Notes under the pieces: generated by a model
The model's database searches: none
Seen by the model: only the letters and a program-made list of their open reading frames with translations
What the model was told of the DNA's origin: nothing
Shown here: piece by piece, positions 1-6,113 of the stretch
Layout of the letters: the number at the start of each line of letters is the position of its first letter
Numbering within the stretch: position 1 is the stretch's first letter
Program-made: the position numbers and the translations under genes
Assembly (NCBI GenBank): GCA_049282265.1
Contig: JBAPTR010000048.1
Coordinates: forward strand, 1 to 9,997
Direction: 5' to 3'
DNA from: CAYUCJ01 sp049282265
GTDB taxonomy: Bacteria > Desulfobacterota > DSM-4660 > Desulfatiglandales > Desulfatiglandaceae
DNA length: 9,997 bases

Positions 1-2156
1 TGGATATCCGAGGGGGCCAGCGGATAACCGATCAGAACCCGGAGGACAAATACCAGGCACTGGAGAGATTCAGCCGGGACCTCACGGCCATAGCTGCCAA
101 GGACGATCTGGACCCCGTGATCGGCAGGGATGAGGAGATCAGAAGAATTATCCAGGTCCTTTCCAGAAGGAAAAAGAACAACCCCGTTCTAATCGGTGAA
201 CCGGGCGTTGGAAAGACCGCCATCGTAGAGGGACTTGCCCAGAGGATCGTCCATGGGGACGTGCCGGAGGCACTGAAAGACAAACGGGTGGTGGCCCTTG
301 ATATGGGCGCCCTTATTGCGGGAGCCAAATACCGAGGGGAATTTGAAGAAAGGTTGAAGGCCCTGCTGAAGGAAGTCACCGATGCCCAGGGGCAGATCAT
401 CCTCTTTATCGATGAAATGCATACCCTCGTTGGAGCAGGTGCCGCGGAAGGTGCTATCGACGCCTCAAACATGCTCAAACCGCCTCTGGCCAGGGGTGAA
501 CTCCGATGCGTGGGTGCCACCACCATTAAAGAGTATCGAAAATATATTGAGAAGGATGCGGCCCTTGAACGCCGTTTCCAGCCCGTCATGGTGAATGAAC
601 CCTCCGTGGAAGACACCATCTCCATCCTTCGCGGCCTCAAAGAGAAATATGAGGTCCACCACGGAGTCCGGATCAAAGATTCAGCCCTCGTGGCGGCTGC
701 GACCCTTTCCAATCGATACATCACCGACCGGTTTCTCCCTGACAAGGCCATAGACCTCGTTGATGAGGCCACCTCCAGGCTGCGCATAGAGATTGACAGC
801 ATGCCGGCCGAGCTTGACGACATTCATAGAAAGATCACCCAGTTGGAAATAGAACGCGAGGCCCTTAAGAAGGAAAAAGACCCGGCCTCCAAAGATCGGC
901 TCCACAACATTGAGGACGAATTAGGCCTCCTGAACACCCAGACGAATGAGATGACGGCGCACTGGAAAAAGGAAAAGGAAGGTATTTCAAGGATAAGGGA
1001 AATAAAGGAGAAGCTTGAGGCAACGAAGTCGGAGGCTCAGACGGCCGAGCGCAAGGGTGATCTCACCAGGGCGGCGGAACTCAAATACGGGACATTGATT
1101 GAACTGGAAAAAAGGCTGGAGGCGGAAAAACAGGCACTGGATGGTCTGCAACAGACTTGGAAGATGCTGAAAGAAGAGGTGGACAGTGAAGATATCGCCC
1201 AGGTGGTTGCCGGGTGGACCAGGATTCCCGTCTCCCGGATGATGGAGGGAGAAAGGGAAAAACTTTTGAAGATGGAAAAACGGCTTTCCCAACGCGTGGT
1301 GGGTCAGGAGGAAGGCATCAGGGCCGTTTCAAATGCCGTGCGTCGTGCCCGCTCCGGACTCCAGGACCCCAACAGGCCGATAGGCTCTTTCATCTTCATG
1401 GGTCCGACCGGTGTCGGCAAAACGGAGCTTGCCAGGGCCCTTGCCCAGTTCCTGTTTGACGATGAACAGTACATGGTGCGCATAGACATGTCGGAATACA
1501 TGGAGAAACATTCCGTGGCCAGGCTGATAGGGGCCCCCCCGGGATATGTGGGATACGAAGAGGGCGGGTACCTGACGGAAGCCATTCGAAGGCATCCCTA
1601 TTCGGTCGTCCTTTTTGATGAGATCGAAAAGGCCCATCCGGAGGTGTTCAACGTCCTGCTTCAGATCCTGGACGACGGAAGGATGACCGATGGGAAGGGC
1701 CGCACGGTTGATTTCAAGAATACGGTCCTGATCATGACCTCCAATGTGGGGAGTCAGTGGATCCAGGAACAGGGAGGCAGAAAGGATGACGGTACGAACG
1801 ATCGGATCATGGAAGTCCTCCGCAATACGTTTAAGCCGGAATTCCTGAATCGAATCGATGAAATCGTTATCTTCAACTCCCTTGGGCAGGAAGAAATCAA
1901 GAAGATTGTGGATCTCCAGGTGGCTATCCTTGGAAACAGGTTGAAGGGTAAGAAAATCGGGTTGGAACTGACTGAAGAGGCAAAAGCGTTCCTGGCCCAA
2001 GCCGGCTTTGACCCCGTTTACGGTGCGAGGCCCCTGAAACGAACCATCCAGCACCTCATACAGGATCCCCTGGCCGTCAAGATTCTGGAAGGTGATGTCA
2101 GGGAAGGCAGCCACGTGAAAATTGATGTGAAAGACGGGAAGCTGGTGTTTGAATAG
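1..2156 (+). CDS. clpB: ATP-dependent chaperone ClpB (disaggregase), 5' end outside the window
   Basis: Cytosolic AAA+ (Hsp100) disaggregase that threads aggregated protein through a hexameric pore together with DnaK/DnaJ/GrpE. The frame is open from base 3 and gives 717 codons to the TAG stop; full ClpB is about 860 residues, so roughly the first 145 residues (N domain) are missing. The visible protein starts in the conserved stretch before the first ATPase domain (RGGQRITDQNPEDKYQAL). NBD1 has Walker A GEPGVGKT (bases 195-218), a pore loop with KYRGEFEER, Walker B LFIDEMHT and the arginine-finger stretch ALERRFQP. A charged coiled-coil M domain follows (about bases 820-1190), which separates ClpB from ClpA and ClpX. 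NBD2 has Walker A GPTGVGKT (1401-1424), pore loop GAPPGYVGYEEGG, Walker B VVLFDEIEKAH and sensor-2 GARPLKR. All catalytic motifs look intact. No promoter is visible because the start lies outside. Family assignment is certain. Confidence 0.97.
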   Translation, partial: DIRGGQRITDQNPEDKYQALERFSRDLTAIAAKDDLDPVIGRDEEIRRIIQVLSRRKKNNPVLIGEPGVGKTAIVEGLAQRIVHGDVPEALKDKRVVALDMGALIAGAKYRGEFEERLKALLKEVTDAQGQIILFIDEMHTLVGAGAAEGAIDASNMLKPPLARGELRCVGATTIKEYRKYIEKDAALERRFQPVMVNEPSVEDTISILRGLKEKYEVHHGVRIKDSALVAAATLSNRYITDRFLPDKAIDLVDEATSRLRIEIDSMPAELDDIHRKITQLEIEREALKKEKDPASKDRLHNIEDELGLLNTQTNEMTAHWKKEKEGISRIREIKEKLEATKSEAQTAERKGDLTRAAELKYGTLIELEKRLEAEKQALDGLQQTWKMLKEEVDSEDIAQVVAGWTRIPVSRMMEGEREKLLKMEKRLSQRVVGQEEGIRAVSNAVRRARSGLQDPNRPIGSFIFMGPTGVGKTELARALAQFLFDDEQYMVRIDMSEYMEKHSVARLIGAPPGYVGYEEGGYLTEAIRRHPYSVVLFDEIEKAHPEVFNVLLQILDDGRMTDGKGRTVDFKNTVLIMTSNVGSQWIQEQGGRKDDGTNDRIMEVLRNTFKPEFLNRIDEIVIFNSLGQEEIKKIVDLQVAILGNRLKGKKIGLELTEEAKAFLAQAGFDPVYGARPLKRTIQHLIQDPLAVKILEGDVREGSHVKIDVKDGKLVFE

Positions 2157-2165
2157 TTTCCAGTT

Positions 2166-2513
2166 TCACCTTCGCCTGTTGATGCGGTCCCGGAGTTTCC
2201 GGAAAGGCCGAAACGTAACCACCCGTCTGGACCGGAGAATAATCCTCTCACCTGTCCGGGGATTTCTCCCGCTCCTGGCCCACTTGAATTTCACCTGGAA
2301 TTTTCCGAAGCCGAAAATGCGCACATCCTGGCCTTTGACCAGGGCAGCCTTGATGATCTCCATGAGGCTGCCCACGATCCTTGCAGCCCGATTTTGGGAA
2401 AGAAAAACGCAATCCATCTCAGGAAAGAGATATATCTGCGCGTCTCTTTTGGGCTTTTTCAGGCGGACGTTTTCTCTCACGTGTTTTGCGATATCGGACT
2501 TGGTCAAGGTCAT
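2166..2513 (-). CDS. HU/IHF-family DNA-binding protein with an unusual insertion
   Basis: Small nucleoid protein of the HU/IHF family; dimers bend DNA with two beta arms. The 115 residues are longer than the usual 90-100. The N-terminal helix (LTKSDIAKHVRENVRL), second helix (NRAARIVGSLMEIIKAALVKGQDV), the turn FGFGKFQVK, the arm motif GRNPRTGE with the intercalating proline, and the C-terminal VVTFRPFRKLRDRIN match IHF-alpha-like proteins. About 20 extra residues (roughly 19-39) separate helices 1 and 2, where normal members have only a short turn. The insert is in frame and contains the hydrophobic stretches IYLF and CVFL. The ATG at 2511-2513 is chosen because helix 1 needs it; a weak GGGG ribosome-binding site lies about 9 bases before it. 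The gene converges on clpB with 9 bp between stops. A starting ATG inside the insert would delete helix 1 and is unlikely. Confidence 0.85.
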   Translation of the reverse strand: MTLTKSDIAKHVRENVRLKKPKRDAQIYLFPEMDCVFLSQNRAARIVGSLMEIIKAALVKGQDVRIFGFGKFQVKFKWARSGRNPRTGERIILRSRRVVTFRPFRKLRDRINRRR

Positions 2514-2556
2514 CGCTCAATTCCCCAAAAAGGTTCTTTCTCTTGGCGAAACATGT

Positions 2557-2583
2557 CATATTTGCTAATATTTGTCAAATATG
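2557..2583. promoter_or_regulatory. A/T-rich dyad cluster, probable operator/promoter of the HU/IHF gene
   Basis: ATATTTG occurs at 2558-2564 and 2568-2574, exactly 10 bp apart, and its complement CAAATAT at 2576-2582. The last two form a 7+1+7 dyad, and CATATTTG/CAAATATG (2557-2564, 2576-2583) forms an outer 8-bp pair. On the minus strand the same bases give a perfect -35 hexamer TTGACA (2573-2578), but no good -10 lies at the standard spacing. The site is 44-70 bp upstream of the HU/IHF start, a normal place for a promoter with an operator. Autoregulation is possible but not shown. The 8-mer CAAATATG recurs over the start codon of the hydrolase gene (2909-2916). Confidence 0.45.
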
Positions 2584-2605
2584 ATGACTTGCCGGCAAGT
2601 CATCA
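2582..2605. repeat. Perfect 24-bp palindrome
   Basis: The half-site TGATGACTTGCC (2582-2593) is followed directly by its exact reverse complement GGCAAGTCATCA (2594-2605) with no spacer. It abuts the A/T-rich dyads. A perfect palindrome of this length without a loop is more like a binding site for a dimeric regulator than an RNA hairpin terminator, since there is no T-tract on either side. The regulator is unknown. Confidence 0.7.
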
Positions 2606-2719
2606 GCATGATCACGGACAGGCTTCTAACGAAGTCGCTTTATCCTACATGTCTAGGGAAACGGATCTGAGAATCTTTTTCATGTGCTTTCTCATAGTGC
2701 ACTTGGACCGAACTCCAAC

Positions 2720-2800
2720 ATGGACGGCTATTCGGGCTTTATGCCACCCAAACCTCACGCGCTTCTATGATGTAGCGCTAAACCCCAAATAGCCGTCCAT
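2720..2800. repeat. 81-bp element with 22-bp imperfect inverted ends (MITE-like or structured intergenic repeat)
   Basis: The ends at 2720-2741 and 2779-2800 are inverted repeats matching at 20 of 22 positions; the outer 13 (ATGGACGGCTATT / AATAGCCGTCCAT) match perfectly. The 37-base centre holds a second dyad, GCGCT (2759-2763) and AGCGC (2774-2778), directly inside the right arm. The element could be a miniature inverted-repeat transposable element, paired remnants of insertion-sequence ends, or a REP-like hairpin. No clear target-site duplication flanks it and it encodes nothing. Confidence 0.6.
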
Positions 2801-2913
2801 CCCCTCCGGAGTGTTTAGAAAGCATTTGAAAAAGATTGTCAGATCCGATTCCTTTACGTTGCAGATAGGTTGCCGTCTGTGACATAAGCCAGCTTCTTGC
2901 GAATATATCAAAT

Positions 2914-3984
2914 ATGCACCGAACTTTTCTTCCCAAACTTGTCAACGACCCCTTTTCCGATCCCGGGTTATTCGTCCCTTTCCGATACGAAAAAAGGGCC
3001 TTGCTCTTTGATTTGGGAAGCCTTGAAAACCTTTCCGCCAGGGATCTTCTCAAGATCACTCACGTGTTTGTCACCCACACCCACATGGACCATTTTGTCG
3101 GTTTTGACAGCCTGCTCCGGATATTCCTTGGAAGGGACAGGACGCTCCACCTCTTCGGCCCGCCGGGCTTTCTGCAACAGGTGGAGGGAAGGCTTGCCGG
3201 ATACACCTGGAATCTGGTGCACGAATACGAGACGGATTTCCAGGTCCGTGCCAGTGAAATCAGCCCGGGCCGGAAGGTCACAAAAACCTATGTCTGCCGC
3301 GAGGCCTTTCGGGCGAAAAGCACAGTCCTTGCGGAACCTTTCTCCGGAACACTCCTCGCGGAGCCGTCTTTCTCCATAAAAGGTACCCTGCTCGACCACG
3401 GAATCCCCTGCATGGGTCTCACCCTTCAAGAAAGCTTTTCCGTCAATATCATTAAAGAGGCATTACGGGAAATGGGACTCCCGGTGGGACCCTGGCTCAA
3501 CCGTTTCAAGGAATACCTGTATGAAAGAAGGGACCCACGGGACCTATTCCGAATCACCCCCGCTGAAGCGAAAGTGACGGTTGAGAAGACATTTCGCCTT
3601 GGTGAACTGGCGGATCGGATCGCTCGTGTTTCACCCGGTCAGAAGATAACCTATGTCACAGACGCAGGTTCCACCGCAGGCAATGAGGAAAAAATTGTCA
3701 AACTAGCATGGAACACAGATCACTTCTTTGTTGAGGCGGCGTTTCTTGAACGGGATAGAGCTATTGCTCGAAAAAAATACCACCTGACCGCACGCCAGGC
3801 GGGGATCCTGGCCAAGAGGGCGGGAGTGAAGCGGCTTCACCCCTTTCATTTTTCGCCGCGGTATGAAGGCCGGGGAGAGGAATTGGTAAGAGAGGCCTTC
3901 GAGGCATTTAGGCATGGGAAAAAAAGAACATCGAACGATAAAAAGATGAACATCGAACATCGAACGTCCAACATCGAATTTTGA
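2914..3984 (+). CDS. RNase Z-like metallo-beta-lactamase-fold hydrolase
   Basis: Predicted zinc-dependent phosphodiesterase of the RNase Z/ElaC branch of the metallo-beta-lactamase fold, likely cytosolic (no signal peptide); tRNA 3' processing is possible but not proven. The metal motif THTHMDH gives His55, His57, Asp59 and His60. Later family signatures are LDHGIPCMGL, VTDAGSTAGNEEKI, VEAAFLERD, the H-TARQAG segment and RLHPFHFSPRY, which supplies a final histidine. The usual N-terminal FLGTG-type strand is not evident; the protein begins MHRTFLPKLVNDPFSDP instead. The ATG is kept because this N terminus reads like the family, although no ribosome-binding site precedes it. Homologues would be expected to end near EAFEAF; here about 20 extra residues (KKRTSND to NIEF) are encoded by the heptamer repeat array, so the native end was probably altered. 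The stop is 10 bp before the next start. Confidence 0.85.
   Translation: MHRTFLPKLVNDPFSDPGLFVPFRYEKRALLFDLGSLENLSARDLLKITHVFVTHTHMDHFVGFDSLLRIFLGRDRTLHLFGPPGFLQQVEGRLAGYTWNLVHEYETDFQVRASEISPGRKVTKTYVCREAFRAKSTVLAEPFSGTLLAEPSFSIKGTLLDHGIPCMGLTLQESFSVNIIKEALREMGLPVGPWLNRFKEYLYERRDPRDLFRITPAEAKVTVEKTFRLGELADRIARVSPGQKITYVTDAGSTAGNEEKIVKLAWNTDHFFVEAAFLERDRAIARKKYHLTARQAGILAKRAGVKRLHPFHFSPRYEGRGEELVREAFEAFRHGKKRTSNDKKMNIEHRTSNIEF
3926..3979 (+). repeat. Left heptamer-repeat array (RTCSAAC units)
   Basis: After AAAGATGAAC (3942-3951) come four 7-bp units: ATCGAAC, ATCGAAC, GTCCAAC and ATCGAAT (3952-3979). A degenerate preceding piece GAACATCGAACG lies at 3926-3937. The array lies inside the 3' end of the RNase Z-like gene and supplies its last codons. 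It is an inverted counterpart of the array at 4402-4446. Confidence 0.85.
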
Positions 3985-3994
3985 ATGGAGGAAG

Positions 3995-4360
3995 ATGAGG
4001 AAACAGACATATGATCTGGAGGAAAGGCTGCTCGACTATTCGGTGCGAATCATAACAATCGTTGAACAGCTGCCAAATACCAGAGCGGGCATCCATGTTG
4101 CGGGCCAGTTGTTAAGATCAGGAACTTCACCTTATCCGAACCACGGTGAAGCCCAGGCAGCGGAGTCACCGAAAGGCTTCATCCATAAACTCCGCATCTC
4201 TCTGAAGGAGCTTCGGGAGACTCAGAGATGGTTAAGACTTATTCAGCGGATACCACTCATTGAAAAACCGGAACTGCTAAATGATATTCTACAGGAAACA
4301 GAGGAATTAATTAAGATTTTCGTCACAAGTATCAAAACGGCTGAAAAGAAGCAGAAATAG
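3995..4360 (+). CDS. Four-helix-bundle protein, S23/IVP family (23S rRNA intervening-sequence type)
   Basis: A 121-residue all-helical protein of the family first seen as ORFs inside 23S rRNA intervening sequences and related to the Avd accessory protein of diversity-generating retroelements. Visible family features are the start KQTYDLEERLLDYSVRII, the central QLLRSGTSPYPNHGEAQAAES (normal members read xLxRAATSIxxNxxEA), FIHKLRISLKELRETQRWL and a C-terminal helix ETEELIKIFVTSIK. Length is normal. The ATG at 3995 follows GGAGG (3987-3991) with only 3 bases between, a tight but usable spacing. The gene has its own position between two inverted heptamer arrays and may be read through from the hydrolase gene 10 bp upstream. 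Its cellular role is not known; the basic surface and the rRNA connection suggest RNA or nucleic-acid binding, which is inference. Confidence 0.88.
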   Translation: MRKQTYDLEERLLDYSVRIITIVEQLPNTRAGIHVAGQLLRSGTSPYPNHGEAQAAESPKGFIHKLRISLKELRETQRWLRLIQRIPLIEKPELLNDILQETEELIKIFVTSIKTAEKKQK

Positions 4361-4401
4361 CCGTTAGAAGTTTATTCATTTTTGGTTTTATTTGTCTTTG
4401 C

Positions 4402-4446
4402 ATTCGACGTTGGACGTTCGATGTTCGATGTTCGACGTTCATCTTT
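4402..4446 (-). repeat. Right heptamer-repeat array (inverted copy)
   Basis: Read on the minus strand: AAAGATGAAC followed by GTCGAAC, ATCGAAC, ATCGAAC, GTCCAAC and GTCGAAT. It has one more unit than the left array. Its outer edge shares one base with the stop codon of the acyl-CoA dehydrogenase gene (4446-4448). No other terminator-like structure is seen at this gene end, so transcripts of either strand would have to pass through the array. Confidence 0.85.
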
Positions 4447-5597
4447 CAAATCGCCCCAATCAGTCTTGAGATCACAATGCGCTGCACTTCGGATGTGCCT
4501 TCGCCGATTTCCAGGAGTTTCTGATCCCGGTAAAACCGTTCCACATCATACTCCTTCATGAGCCCATAGCCGCCGTGAAGCTGGACCGCGTGGTTGGCGC
4601 AACGGTACATGACCTCGGAGCAGTGCAGCTTGGCCATGGCCGCCTCTTTAGAGAAGGGCTCGTGATTGTCGCGCAACCAGCAGGCCTTGTAAAGGAGCAG
4701 ACGGGCGCACTCGATCTCCAGTGCCATGTCCGCCAACTTGAAGGCGTTGACCTGGAAATTCGCAATGGGCTTCCCGAATTGCACCCGCTCTTTGCTGTAT
4801 TTCATGGCCATCTCAAAACACCCTTGAGCGCCTCCAAGCCCCATGGCCCCGATGGAGAGCCGTCCGCCGTCGAGGGTCTGCATCATCTGATGAAAGCCGT
4901 TTCCCCTTGGTCCCAACATGTTTTCTTTGGGAACACGGCAATCATCGAAATAGAGCTCACTCGTGTTTGAAGAACGCCACATCAGCTTTCCGTGCATCTC
5001 GCGGGCCTCGTAGCCTGGGGTATCGTTCTCCACCAGGATACAGGAAAGCTCTGGCCGGCCGTCATCCCTGGTCCCCGTACGGCACAGGACCGTGACGCCC
5101 GCGCTTATGTCCGTGGACGCATTGGTGATAAAGATCTTGCTGCCGTTCAAGATCCAATCCTCGCCCTCCTGAACGGCCGTGGTCTTGGAATTGCTGGCAT
5201 CTGAACCGGCATTGGGTTCCGTAAGGCCAAAACCCCAAAGTGTCTCTCCACTGCAGAGCTTGGGGAGATATTTTCGTTTTTGTTCTTCATTTCCGAAGTA
5301 ATACAGAGGGCCGATTCCAAGGGAGTTGGCTGCGGCCACCGTCGCGGCATGGGATCCATCAACACGGGCTATCTCTTCCGTCGCTATGATATACGAGATA
5401 TAATCCATGCCCTGACCGCCGTATTCTTCTGAAACAAACATGCCGAAGAGACCCAGCTCGGCCATCTTTCGCATCGTCTCATAAGAGAATTCTTCTTTCT
5501 CATCCAGGTCTCGGGCCACCGGTTTGATCTCTTTTTCAGCAAACTGGCGCACAGAATTTCGCAGGATTTCCTGTTCCATGGAAAGGCTAAAATCCAT
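4446..5597 (-). CDS. Acyl-CoA dehydrogenase
   Basis: FAD flavoenzyme that introduces an alpha,beta double bond into an acyl-CoA and passes electrons to ETF. The 383 residues are the standard length for a short- or medium-chain type subunit (a homotetramer in the family). It begins with the helical N domain (MDFSLSMEQEILRNSVRQFAEKEI), then the signature GFGLTEPNAGSDAS in the beta domain, the GxRGNGFHQMM and LDGGRLSIGAMGLGGAQG segments, and the C-terminal signature QLHGGYGLMKEYDVERFYRDQ with IGEGTSEVQR. Glu366 in GEGTSE is at the position of the catalytic base of medium-chain enzymes. ATG at 5595-5597 has AGGGGG upstream on the minus strand. It has its own promoter (5715-5743) and is divergent from the thiolase-like operon, which suggests a shared CoA-ester pathway. 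Substrate chain length cannot be read. A benzylsuccinyl- or glutaryl-CoA type is possible but not indicated by context. Confidence 0.95.
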   Translation of the reverse strand: MDFSLSMEQEILRNSVRQFAEKEIKPVARDLDEKEEFSYETMRKMAELGLFGMFVSEEYGGQGMDYISYIIATEEIARVDGSHAATVAAANSLGIGPLYYFGNEEQKRKYLPKLCSGETLWGFGLTEPNAGSDASNSKTTAVQEGEDWILNGSKIFITNASTDISAGVTVLCRTGTRDDGRPELSCILVENDTPGYEAREMHGKLMWRSSNTSELYFDDCRVPKENMLGPRGNGFHQMMQTLDGGRLSIGAMGLGGAQGCFEMAMKYSKERVQFGKPIANFQVNAFKLADMALEIECARLLLYKACWLRDNHEPFSKEAAMAKLHCSEVMYRCANHAVQLHGGYGLMKEYDVERFYRDQKLLEIGEGTSEVQRIVISRLIGAI

Positions 5598-5680
5598 AAT
5601 GATTTCCCCCTTCGATCCTTATCCTCGGGTGTGTTACCGCTCAAGCATCCTGCAAAAACGAGGCAAGTTGCAGGGCTTTT

Positions 5681-5697
5681 CAATCGCATCACGATTG
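5681..5697. promoter_or_regulatory. 17-bp dyad, candidate operator of the acyl-CoA dehydrogenase gene
   Basis: CAATCG (5681-5686) and CGATTG (5692-5697) are exact inverted halves around CATCA. The dyad falls about 10-27 bases into the predicted transcript of the dehydrogenase gene, a typical repressor position. The regulator is unknown. Confidence 0.35.
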
Positions 5698-5714
5698 CAC
5701 GCCTGATGCCATTT

Positions 5715-5743
5715 CTTATAGGAAGATGCCCTGATATTGTCAA
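5715..5743 (-). promoter_or_regulatory. Sigma-70-type promoter of the acyl-CoA dehydrogenase gene
   Basis: Read on the minus strand: -35 TTGACA (5738-5743, perfect), 17-bp spacer, -10 TATAAG (5715-5720, five of six). Transcription would begin near 5708 and leave a leader of about 110 bases before the ATG at 5597, containing the dyad and a small hairpin. Confidence 0.75.
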
Positions 5744-6038
5744 TGAGAAAAGTGGTCAGGAACTTTAGAGAACAAGTGGTTGCTTTAGAGATTAGGGAAA
5801 GGCTTTTCCCAACAAATTTAATGGGTTGCCTTTGCACCTTTAGACACGGTTCCCATAATCTTTTGCAGACTTCGTTCCTGCGCAGCCTAACTGTTCAGTG
5901 AAGCATGCTGCAAGCGCGCCGGCCGCCCGCTTCATCAAGAGCATGACAGCACAGCAAAGAGGCGTTTTCGTGTCCTGAAAAAAGATTCCCGTGGCCCTAT
6001 TGATGGAATGTAAAAAGTCCGTCCGTGGACATTTTACT

Positions 6039-6073
6039 GACGCCTCCCGCCTCATGCCTTACGCCTTACGCCC
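6039..6073 (+). repeat. Heptamer array, five NNNGCCT units
   Basis: Five consecutive 7-bp units: GACGCCT, CCCGCCT, CATGCCT, TACGCCT and TACGCCC. The array ends 11 bp upstream of the predicted -35 box of the thiolase-like operon. It has the same 7-bp period as the RTCSAAC arrays near 3950 and 4420 but a different sequence. Function is unknown. Confidence 0.6.
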
Positions 6074-6084
6074 TAAAATTGTAT

Positions 6085-6113
6085 TTGACTTATCTGTCAG
6101 GTCCTATTACAAA
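6085..6113 (+). promoter_or_regulatory. Sigma-70-type promoter of the thiolase-like/DUF35 operon
   Basis: -35 TTGACT (6085-6090, five of six), 17-bp spacer, -10 TACAAA (6108-6113, four of six). Transcription would begin near 6120, about 30 bases before the ATG at 6150. A short TGAC/GTCA dyad overlaps the -35 box (6086-6099). Confidence 0.6.

Larger units (their letters stand above)
2514..2913. other. 400-bp gene-free region between the HU/IHF gene and the RNase Z-like gene
   Basis: No convincing coding sequence is seen on either strand. The region serves as the divergent upstream region of the minus-strand HU/IHF gene and the plus-strand hydrolase gene. It holds A/T-rich dyads (2557-2583), a perfect 24-bp palindrome (2582-2605), a weak hairpin TGAGAA/TTCTCA (2668-2694) and an 81-bp inverted-repeat element (2720-2800). 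Composition is more A/T-rich than in the neighbouring genes. Confidence 0.8.
3942..4446 (+). mobile_element. Inverted-repeat-bounded cassette carrying a four-helix-bundle gene
   Basis: A single small gene lies between inverted copies of a heptamer array (3942-3979 and 4402-4446). The two arms would pair at 37 of 38 positions, with one extra 7-bp unit bulged on the right. Both ends sit at the 3' ends of neighbouring genes: the left arm enters the hydrolase gene and the right arm begins at the last base of the acyl-CoA dehydrogenase stop codon. This suggests insertion between two convergent genes. No transposase is inside, so movement would have to be non-autonomous. The layout resembles 23S rRNA intervening sequences, which hold an S23-family ORF between paired ends. 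Mobility is inference. Confidence 0.5.

Noticed and set aside
32..823. 263-codon open frame antisense to clpB
   Set aside because: It lies wholly opposite a certain clpB frame, is rich in Ser/Arg as expected for a shadow, and resembles no family.
1329..2114. 261-codon open frame antisense to clpB
   Set aside because: It is opposite the conserved second ATPase domain, has no recognisable domain and no ribosome-binding site.
2157..2165. A terminator between clpB and the HU/IHF gene
   Set aside because: Only 9 bp separate the stops and no hairpin with a T-tract is visible there or just inside either gene.
2720..2800. 81-bp element as an integron attC site
   Set aside because: The right-end core GTTRRRY and the matching RYYYAAC are not found at its ends, and no cassette array is near.
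3926..4446. Heptamer arrays as a CRISPR array
   Set aside because: Units are 7 bp with no spacers between them, and they flank a gene in inverted order.
5795..5810. GGGAAA/TTTCCC hairpin as a terminator
   Set aside because: The stem is only 6 bp, no T-tract follows, and it lies between divergent promoters where no transcript needs to end.
5840..6055. 71-codon minus-strand frame in the divergent region
   Set aside because: Its upstream bases are the heptamer array, the product matches nothing I know, and there is no good start context. I leave it uncalled.
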